From assembly GCA_030146605.1 (NCBI GenBank), contig JASLBO010000557.1, positions 1 through 5,016 of the forward strand: DNA of 5,016 bases, in the 5' to 3' direction. Every line of letters starts with the position of its first letter. Within the stretch, counting starts at the first letter, position 1. Below, piece by piece: positions 1 through 5,016 of the stretch. Both the position numbers and the translations under genes were made by a program. The notes under the pieces are model-generated. The model was not told the DNA's origin, searched no databases, and was given only the letters and a program-made list of their open reading frames with translations. Source of the DNA: Sphingomonas sp. GTDB taxonomy: Bacteria; Pseudomonadota; Alphaproteobacteria; Sphingomonadales; Sphingomonadaceae.

Positions 1-54
1 GAACCGATCGACGAGGTCGCCGGACTGGTGAAGCTCGGTCTCAACGACGACTGA
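1..54 (+). CDS. Lasso peptide precursor (A), C-terminal end only
   Basis: The reading frame open from the first base encodes 17 residues, EPIDEVAGLVKLGLNDD, and stops at TGA 52-54. The start, the leader and the first core residues lie outside the window. It is called a lasso precursor because it sits directly in front of the B and C genes, where A is expected, and because the -GLNDD end resembles, from memory, the -SDD/-ADD ends of sphingomonad lasso peptides (sphingonodins, sphingopyxins). Known lasso rings join residue 1 to an Asp or Glu at position 7-9, so Asp4 or Glu5 of the visible stretch (codons 10-12 and 13-15) are the likely acceptors if two to five core residues are missing; Glu1 would need six to eight. 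The visible tail has no aromatic residue. An alternative is that this is the end of an unrelated small protein. The AGLVKLG stretch also looks a little like part of a lasso leader. Confidence 0.68.
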   Translation, partial: EPIDEVAGLVKLGLNDD

Positions 55-60
55 GCGCAG

Positions 61-88
61 GGGTGCGCGGCGTTCGCGCCGCGCACCC
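61..88 (+). promoter_or_regulatory. Perfect GC-rich stem-loop between A and B genes
   Basis: GGGTGCGCGGCG (61-72) pairs without mismatch with CGCCGCGCACCC (77-88) around a TTCG loop (73-76), giving a 12-bp stem with the very stable UUCG tetraloop in RNA. It begins six bases after the precursor stop and ends 18 bases before the B start. The next bases (GATCGCGG) contain no T-run, so it is not a canonical intrinsic terminator. The likely role, by inference, is to protect the 3' end of a short precursor mRNA and to limit read-through, so that much more precursor than enzyme is made. Hairpins between A and B are known in related proteobacterial lasso clusters. Confidence 0.85.
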
Positions 89-106
89 GATCGCGGATCC
101 AGAACC

Positions 107-763
107 ATGCCGATCGGGCTACGCGCCGGAGTCAGCTTTTGCGACGCGAGCGGTCATCTGATCTTTCTCGATGTGCCGCACGACCGCTATTTCGCGCTTG
201 GCGCCGAGGCCGACACGGCTTTCCGGGCGCTGCTCGGCGGCTCACATGGCACCACCCGGGATCTGCAGCCGTTGCTCGATACCGGGTTCCTGATCGATGG
301 ACCCCGGATGCGCCCTCCGCGTGTCTGCGAGGCCCCCGCGGTACCGGGTGCCAGCCTGCTCGATCGCCCGCTTCCCCACATCTCACATGCGGGCGTCGCC
401 CTTGCCGCGAGCGCGCTGCTGCGCACGCGGCTCCAGCTGCGCTGGCAGGGTCTGGGAGCAGTGCTCGACCGCGTCGCACGCGCGCGGCGCGTGGATCAAA
501 CGGAGGCGCCGTCGGCTGATAGCCTCGCGCGGATCGCCGCCGCTTTCGAGAAAAGCAGCGCGCTCACCCGATCACACGATCAATGCCTTGTCCGCTCGGC
601 GGCGGCGGCGATCCGGCTTGCCGCCGCGGGCATCGCGACCGATTTGCTTATCGGGGTGCGGGTGCGGCCGTTCGCGGCGCATAGCTGGCTCCAGGCTGGC
701 GAACTGCTCGTCAACGATCGTCTCGACAATGTGCGCGGCTATACGCCCATCCTGGTCCTATGA
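107..763 (+). CDS. Lasso peptide B protein: RRE domain fused to leader peptidase
   Basis: This 218-residue cytosolic protein is a fused B1-B2 lasso maturation enzyme, the usual form and size in proteobacteria. Residues about 1-75 form a PqqD-like RiPP recognition element that binds the precursor leader; the FLDVPHDRYFAL segment (20-31) is its typical strand pair. Residues about 90-218 form the transglutaminase-like cysteine protease domain (lasso B2 family). The predicted triad is Cys160 (DQCLVRS), His192 (AAHSWLQ) and Asp204 (LLVND), all in the expected order and spacing. It removes the leader and hands the core to the cyclase. The ATG at 107 is preferred because the recognition domain begins straight after it; the upstream signal is weak (GGA at 95-97, nine bases before the ATG), which fits low expression relative to the precursor. 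The stop overlaps the start of C. The family call is strong; leader specificity cannot be judged without the precursor's N-terminus. Confidence 0.95.
   Translation: MPIGLRAGVSFCDASGHLIFLDVPHDRYFALGAEADTAFRALLGGSHGTTRDLQPLLDTGFLIDGPRMRPPRVCEAPAVPGASLLDRPLPHISHAGVALAASALLRTRLQLRWQGLGAVLDRVARARRVDQTEAPSADSLARIAAAFEKSSALTRSHDQCLVRSAAAAIRLAAAGIATDLLIGVRVRPFAAHSWLQAGELLVNDRLDNVRGYTPILVL
760..763 (+). other. ATGA overlap coupling B and C translation
   Basis: The B stop (TGA 761-763) and the C start (ATG 760-762) share the bases ATGA. No convincing Shine-Dalgarno sequence precedes the C start (the upstream bases read CCCATCCTGGTCCT), so C is probably translated by ribosomes that have just finished B. 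This would keep the two enzymes in a fixed ratio; lasso B and C proteins are thought to act together. Confidence 0.85.
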
Positions 764-2514
764 CCGGGCCGCGATTTCTTGCACTCGATCGCAGCCCGGC
801 GCAGGATCCCGCGGTCGAGGCCGCCGTGCGCGCGGGATTGCAACGGATCGCACCTTCTGCGCGCCTCTTCGAGAAGGGCTCGCTGCTCATCGGGACGACC
901 GGTGAGCCGGTCCTGGAGCTGCCCGACGGACTTGTCATCGGCGCGCTCTTCGACCGGCGCTTTCCGGGTCTGGTCAGCACGGTTGGCGACAATGAGGCAC
1001 AGCGGATCGTCCGCTCGCGCGGCCAGCGGCTGATCGACGGCTATTGGGGTGGCTATGTCGCGCTGCTCGCGCCGCCTGCCGGCCCGGTCGACGTACTGCG
1101 CGCGCCCTTTGGCGAGCTGCCTTGCTACCACGTGGCTCTTCCGTCCGGCACGGCGTTCGCCTCGGATCCGGGCATATTGGTGGCGTGCGGGCTGCTGCGG
1201 CCGAGGATCGCCTGGCCCGAAATCGTTCGCGAGCTGGGATGGCACGACCTGCGCGGCAGCGCGACCTGTCTCGAGGGGCTCGAGGGGCAACGCGGCGGCG
1301 AGCGGCTGACACCCGGGACCGAGTTACCCGATTGCACCATATTGTGGAATCCCTGGAACTTCGCCCGGCCGGGCGATCAGGGCCCCGAGACGCTCGAGGA
1401 ACTGGTTCGCAGGAGCGCCGGCGCGTGCGTCGCGGCGCGCACCTCGCAATTCGACCGCGTTCTGCTCATGCTGTCCGGCGGTCTCGATTCCTCGATCGTC
1501 GCGGCGTGTCTCGCGGCTGGCCGCCGCCCTTTCGACCTCGTCACCTTCACCACGTGCGACGCTCCCGGCGACGAGCGCGACTATGGCCGGCTGATGGCGC
1601 GACATGTGAACAGACCGCTTCACGAACATCTGCGCGACGTGGCGCGGATCGATCCGGATTTCAGTCCGGCAGCGCGGCTCCCGCGGCCGGCGGGCCGGCT
1701 CTTCGAACAGGAGTCGCGACGGATCATCGAGGCGGTCGCGCGCGAAACCGGCGCAGGCGCAGTGCTGACCGGCGGCGGCGGCGACAACGTCTTCTGCGCC
1801 CTCCAGTCGGCAGCGCCGGTCGCCGACCGGATGCTGGTCGAGGGCATCGGTCGCGGCGCGCTCGCGACTGCGCGCGAGATCGGCCGGATTGCGCCGGCCA
1901 GCGTCGCTGCAGTGCTTCGTGCGGCGGTGGGACGGCTGGCACCTTGGCACAGGCAAAGTCCGGTGCAGCCCGATCTGCGGCTGCTCGCGCCGGCGATCGC
2001 CGATGCGGTCGCAACGGTATCCCCGCATCCCTGGATCGCGGCGCCGCGAGGGGCGCTTCCGGGCGCCGCCGCGCATATCAAGCTGCTCGCTTATGCAGAG
2101 AGCTTTGCGCAGGGCCATGATCCCGAAGCGCCGCTACAGGTGCTTGCGCCGCTGCTCAGCCAGCCGCTGGTCGAGACCTGCCTTGCGGTGCCGAGCTGGA
2201 ACTGGTTCCAGGACGGCCGCAGCCGGGCGATCGCGCGCCGCGCCTTTGCCCGCGCGCTTCCGGAGGCAATCGCGCAGCGGCGTTCGAAGGGTACGCCCGA
2301 CAGCTTCGTTGCAGAAATCTACGAGCGCTACCGCCCGCAGCTGCGCGACCGGCTTCTCGGCGGCGCGCTCGCCGCACACGGCCTGATCGACCTGCCAGCC
2401 GTGGCCCGGACCTTTGACGAAGCGGGCAGCATCGCACCCGCCGACTATCGCCGGCTGATGCGGCTGGTCGATGTCGAGAACTGGGTCCGCGCCTGGGCCA
2501 TGCAAGGGGCCTGA
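760..2514 (+). CDS. Lasso cyclase (C), asparagine synthetase homologue
   Basis: This 584-residue protein is the ATP-dependent macrolactam synthetase that activates a core Asp/Glu side chain as an acyl-AMP and closes the ring with the N-terminal amine. Residues about 1-200 are a degenerate class II glutamine amidotransferase domain. The protein begins MTGPRF, lacking the Cys2 nucleophile of AsnB, as is usual for lasso cyclases that need no ammonia; LRAPFGELPCYH (113-124) matches the family's R-x-x-x-G-x-x-P-x-Y pattern. The synthetase domain, about 210-560, carries the pyrophosphate loop SGGLDSS (239-245), the nearby ERDYGRLMA helix (272-280), the glycine-rich TGGGGDN (337-343, equivalent to GEGSDE in AsnB) and RRSKG with Lys510, the probable catalytic lysine of the AsnB/beta-lactam synthetase family. 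It overlaps B by four bases and stops 3 bp from the converging isopeptidase gene. No exporter gene follows it. A plain asparagine synthetase is excluded by the missing Cys2 and the context. Confidence 0.95.
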   Translation: MTGPRFLALDRSPAQDPAVEAAVRAGLQRIAPSARLFEKGSLLIGTTGEPVLELPDGLVIGALFDRRFPGLVSTVGDNEAQRIVRSRGQRLIDGYWGGYVALLAPPAGPVDVLRAPFGELPCYHVALPSGTAFASDPGILVACGLLRPRIAWPEIVRELGWHDLRGSATCLEGLEGQRGGERLTPGTELPDCTILWNPWNFARPGDQGPETLEELVRRSAGACVAARTSQFDRVLLMLSGGLDSSIVAACLAAGRRPFDLVTFTTCDAPGDERDYGRLMARHVNRPLHEHLRDVARIDPDFSPAARLPRPAGRLFEQESRRIIEAVARETGAGAVLTGGGGDNVFCALQSAAPVADRMLVEGIGRGALATAREIGRIAPASVAAVLRAAVGRLAPWHRQSPVQPDLRLLAPAIADAVATVSPHPWIAAPRGALPGAAAHIKLLAYAESFAQGHDPEAPLQVLAPLLSQPLVETCLAVPSWNWFQDGRSRAIARRAFARALPEAIAQRRSKGTPDSFVAEIYERYRPQLRDRLLGGALAAHGLIDLPAVARTFDEAGSIAPADYRRLMRLVDVENWVRAWAMQGA

Positions 2515-2517
2515 GCC

Positions 2518-4623
2518 TCAGCGCCGCGCCGACCTGCTGTCGCGCAGAGCCTTCCAGCGTCGATATTGCGCGGCCTTGGCCGGATCGGGGTCCTCGCGCC
2601 CCTGCAGCCAGAAGGCGAACCAGTCGAGGTTGCGCGCGAAGATGGCACGACGATGCGCTGGCTGGCTTTTCATGTGATACTCGCCGGGAAAGACGAAAAG
2701 CTCGACCGGCTGTCCGCGCTCGCGCAGCGTGGCGAAGCTTTCGAGCCCCAAAATATACTCGGCGTCGGCAAGCTGCATCAGCATCGGCGTCGCGACCTTG
2801 TCGGCATTCAGCGCGAGCGAATAGTCACGCCAATATTCGGGATCGGGGCGCGTCGCCGGCGGATATCCCCAGCCGCGCGACTGGTCGGCATAGGCGATGC
2901 CGGCATAGATCATAGATGTCTGCGCATCGACGCAGCAGCTGCTGATCGAGGCGGCAGCGAACAGGGTGCTGTTGATCAGCGCGAAGCGCGCCGTCGATGC
3001 GCCGTCGCTCAGCCCGGTGATCCCGACCCGGCTGCGGTCCACCACCCCGCTCGCGACGGCCATCTCGATGCCTGCGGCCAGCGATGAGACGAGGCTGCGC
3101 TGTTCGGCCCAGTTCCTGAGATTGGCGGCGTTGAACTCGTCCCAGGTCCGGATTCCGGGGATACCCTGCGCGACGAAGGAGGGCCGTTCGGTGCTGAGCA
3201 CGGCGAACCCCTGCGCGGCGAAGGCGAAGATCGGGAACTCGTTCCCCGTCCCGCCGCGCAGGAACCCGTCGCTGTGATAGCCCACAACAACCATGGGCAG
3301 CCGATCTCCCGCCGTGTATCCCGGCGGCAGGACCAGATCGCCCCATGCCTCGCGACCCGAGGCGTTCCTCCAGCGCAGCCGTTCAACCTTGCCGAGCTGG
3401 AGGATTCCGAATTCCGGATTGGGATCGAAGACGCGCACGCTGCGCCCGCTGGCCACATCGATCCGGACGAGCTGCCGCGGCGTGGTCGCATTCTCCCGCA
3501 GGCACACGAGGTCGTCGCCTGCGGAAACGCAGCCCGTCAGGACGTCCGTGGTTGCAAGCACGGGCTTTGCCGCCGCCGTGCCCGGCCGCCAGCGATACAG
3601 CGTCGTGCGTTCCTGGGCCCAACCGTCGCGGCGCAGGAAGCGCATCTCACGACCCGCCTCGTCCCACCACAGGCCGTAGATGCCGTCGCCGCAGCCCCTG
3701 GCGGTGCAGGGCCGTGGCACACCCCCGACCTCGACCACCAGTCGGGTCGGCCCCATAGGCCGCGCGTCGCCAGGCTCGACCCAGGCGCGTTGGCCGTTTG
3801 CCTCGGCGAGCAACGCCGTTCCCTCGCCGGCGCCTCCATGCGTGTCCTCCGGCAACGCCGCCGGCTGTCCCGTAGCCACGTCGACTGCGGATCGGACCAG
3901 CGGCAGGTTGGCCGGAAGCAGCGGCCGAGGTCCGAAGTTGGGGGCAACCCGGGCATCGTACAGCCAGCCCGACAGTGCTTCGCGATCGATCGCGTGTGTC
4001 GCGTCGACGAGCGACGGCCGGGTCGCGAAGATCAACGGGCCATTGGCGGCGAAGTCGAAGGTTTCGACGTCCTGCTCCTCGGGCGAAAGTGCCAGCGCCG
4101 CGCCCCCGGCGGCTGCGACCCGCCAGAGCCTCCTGCTGCCCCGTTCGGACCGTTGGAACGCGATCCACCGGCCATCGGGCGACCATCGCGTCGGCGTCGG
4201 CGTGACATAGCCGACCGTAATCATTGATCCGCGGGTCGGAGTCTGGTTGATCGGCAGCTCGCCGGCATCCGCCAGCAGCCGCGGCGGCGATCGGCCGTCG
4301 AGCGCGACGACGACGAGCGCGCGGCAATAGGCATTGGCGTCCGGGTCGGCTCTGCTCAGAACGAACGCTACCAGCCGACCATCGGGCGAGACCGAAAGCG
4401 GACTCGGCTGGCGGAAGCTCGATCCCTCGGGCTGGCCGATCTCGCGCAGCCGCAAGATATCGTCAGGGTGCACCCCTCGCGGCGCGGCAGGGCTGCTGAA
4501 CATGCGCGGCAGCAGGTCGCCACATCGCGCCTGCGCCGCGACGGGCATTCCCGCAGCGGCGAGCAGGACGGCCATGCGCAAGGTCCGGGCGCGCGACGCG
4601 GAAGACAGGACGAGGCTCACCAT
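2518..4623 (-). CDS. Lasso peptide isopeptidase, exported S9-family serine hydrolase
   Basis: This 701-residue enzyme should hydrolyse the isopeptide bond of the cluster's lasso peptide and linearise it, as AtxE2 does for astexins. An N-terminal signal peptide is visible: basic RARTLR (11-16), a hydrophobic stretch (17-30) and a likely cleavage site after AQA (30-32), pointing to the periplasm. There is no proper lipobox before Cys34. Residues about 55-410 form a beta-propeller, with blade signatures LSVSPDGRLVAF (76-87) and WSPDGRWIAF (147-156). Residues about 420-675 form the alpha/beta hydrolase, with predicted triad Ser539 (GLSDG, 537-541), Asp620 (QLAD) and His650 (GEYHMKSQP). Cys306/Cys311 and Cys365/Cys374 are close pairs that could form disulfides in the periplasm. 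The ATG at 4623 is chosen because it supplies the basic n-region and has GGAG ten bases upstream; starting at Met17 would lose that region. It overlaps the receptor gene upstream. A general dipeptidyl or acylaminoacyl peptidase is possible by fold but unlikely in this context. Confidence 0.93.
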   Translation of the reverse strand: MVSLVLSSASRARTLRMAVLLAAAGMPVAAQARCGDLLPRMFSSPAAPRGVHPDDILRLREIGQPEGSSFRQPSPLSVSPDGRLVAFVLSRADPDANAYCRALVVVALDGRSPPRLLADAGELPINQTPTRGSMITVGYVTPTPTRWSPDGRWIAFQRSERGSRRLWRVAAAGGAALALSPEEQDVETFDFAANGPLIFATRPSLVDATHAIDREALSGWLYDARVAPNFGPRPLLPANLPLVRSAVDVATGQPAALPEDTHGGAGEGTALLAEANGQRAWVEPGDARPMGPTRLVVEVGGVPRPCTARGCGDGIYGLWWDEAGREMRFLRRDGWAQERTTLYRWRPGTAAAKPVLATTDVLTGCVSAGDDLVCLRENATTPRQLVRIDVASGRSVRVFDPNPEFGILQLGKVERLRWRNASGREAWGDLVLPPGYTAGDRLPMVVVGYHSDGFLRGGTGNEFPIFAFAAQGFAVLSTERPSFVAQGIPGIRTWDEFNAANLRNWAEQRSLVSSLAAGIEMAVASGVVDRSRVGITGLSDGASTARFALINSTLFAAASISSCCVDAQTSMIYAGIAYADQSRGWGYPPATRPDPEYWRDYSLALNADKVATPMLMQLADAEYILGLESFATLRERGQPVELFVFPGEYHMKSQPAHRRAIFARNLDWFAFWLQGREDPDPAKAAQYRRWKALRDSRSARR

Positions 4624-5016
4624 GACGCAGTGACTCCGACCATCGCGACGCGCCCGAGCGGCGAATAGTTGGTCGAGTCGAAACTGCTGTCGATCTGCGA
4701 GCTGCTGGCAATGGCATCCGGGTCCGCGCCAAGCGCATTCTGCAGGGAGAAATTGAGCGTCATCCCCCCTGCGGCCGCGCGTGATCGCAGGCGGTAGCGG
4801 GCGGTCAGGTCGAGCGTAGTGACTCCGTGGACCCGCACCGAAGTCGCCGTGCGCGTGTCGTCCACGCCTTGGGTAAAATTGAGCGAACCGTTGAGCGTCA
4901 CCGGCCCGTCGGTCCAGGTAAGGCTCGCGCGCGCTCGCCAGTCCGGCGGCGTGAACAACAGCCCGCTCCTCGGCAGGATTGGCTGCCTGGCGGCGAGCTG
5001 CTGCCGGATGCTGAGA
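4617..5016 (-). CDS. TonB-dependent outer-membrane receptor, C-terminal part
   Basis: The frame is open from the window edge to TGA at 4617-4619 and gives 133 residues of the C-terminal beta-barrel; the plug domain, TonB box and start are outside the window. Alternating strands such as ARASLTWTDGPVTLNGSLNF, the late-barrel MTLNFSLQNALGADP motif, FDSTNYSPLGR and the last strand VAMVGVTASW with a C-terminal Trp (the BAM assembly signal) are typical of these receptors. Its neighbour, the lasso isopeptidase, suggests the ligand is the lasso peptide, taken up in a TonB-driven way to be opened in the periplasm; this is inference from context, since the barrel end does not reveal the ligand. In related clusters a FecR/FecI-type anti-sigma and sigma pair lies upstream of the receptor; that would be beyond 5016. 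The seven-base overlap with the isopeptidase start shows the two are one operon. Confidence 0.92.
   Translation of the reverse strand, partial: LSIRQQLAARQPILPRSGLLFTPPDWRARASLTWTDGPVTLNGSLNFTQGVDDTRTATSVRVHGVTTLDLTARYRLRSRAAAGGMTLNFSLQNALGADPDAIASSSQIDSSFDSTNYSPLGRVAMVGVTASW
4634..4637 (-). promoter_or_regulatory. Ribosome binding site of the isopeptidase gene
   Basis: On the - strand a GGAG motif lies ten bases before the ATG at 4623, inside the last codons of the receptor gene. It supports this start over the internal Met17 codon and suggests the isopeptidase can recruit ribosomes itself as well as by coupling to the receptor. Confidence 0.6.

Noticed and set aside
1..54. Fragment is a leader or a frameshifted precursor, because AGLVKLG resembles leader segments such as that of astexin-1
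   Set aside because: No plausible core is encoded after it in any frame before the stem-loop, and the -GLNDD end suits a core C-terminus better. It is kept only as a minor alternative.
61..95. Intrinsic transcription terminator after the precursor gene
   Set aside because: The stem is perfect but the following bases have no T-run, so full Rho-independent termination is not supported; it is listed as a regulatory stem-loop.
1044..2120. Long + strand open frame of 358 codons inside the cyclase gene
   Set aside because: It is an Arg-rich out-of-frame shadow; the cyclase frame carries all the ATP-binding and catalytic motifs.
2508..2520. Small inverted repeat TGAG-C-CTCA at the convergent stops
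   Set aside because: Four base pairs with a one-base centre cannot form a useful hairpin; it follows from TGA and TCA stops lying close together.
3274..4227. Long + strand open frame of 317 codons antisense to the isopeptidase gene
   Set aside because: It is low-complexity Arg/Pro/Ala-rich protein with no recognisable motif, a shadow of the GC-rich gene on the other strand.
4513..4623. Isopeptidase as a lipoprotein anchored at Cys34
   Set aside because: The residues before the Cys (AQAR) do not match a lipobox, which needs a small residue directly before the Cys; a cleaved, soluble periplasmic form fits better.

Overview
The window is most of a lasso-peptide (RiPP) gene cluster of the proteobacterial type that also encodes an isopeptidase. 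The DNA is very GC-rich, and every gene is tightly packed or overlapping. The gene set (fused B protein, lasso cyclase, S9-family lasso isopeptidase, TonB-dependent receptor) is the one known from Sphingomonadales and Caulobacterales. I therefore infer an alphaproteobacterium, most likely a sphingomonad; the genus cannot be fixed from this stretch.

Layout. On the + strand, positions 1-54 hold the last 17 codons of a small gene, most likely the lasso precursor (A), ending ...GLNDD. A perfect 12-bp GC stem closed by a TTCG loop (61-88) follows six bases after its stop. Next come the leader-binding and leader-cleaving B protein (107-763) and, overlapping it by ATGA, the ATP-dependent lasso cyclase C (760-2514). 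On the - strand, reading toward them, are the C-terminal end of a TonB-dependent outer-membrane receptor (4617-5016, cut by the window edge) and the exported lasso isopeptidase (2518-4623), whose start codon overlaps the receptor stop. The two operons converge with only 3 bp between the stop codons of C and the isopeptidase.

How they work together (established for the families, inferred here). B recognises the precursor leader through its N-terminal RRE domain and cuts it off with a Cys-His-Asp protease domain. C adenylates an Asp or Glu side chain of the core and closes the isopeptide ring around the tail. The receptor probably brings the mature peptide back through the outer membrane, and the isopeptidase opens the ring. 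No ABC exporter (D) gene is present downstream of C, as is usual for isopeptidase-type clusters.

The system type is known. What may be new is the peptide itself, whose visible tail has no aromatic plug residue, but its start lies outside the window. No tRNA, rRNA, CRISPR array, insertion sequence or long repeat was seen, and no stretch over 300 bases lacks a gene.
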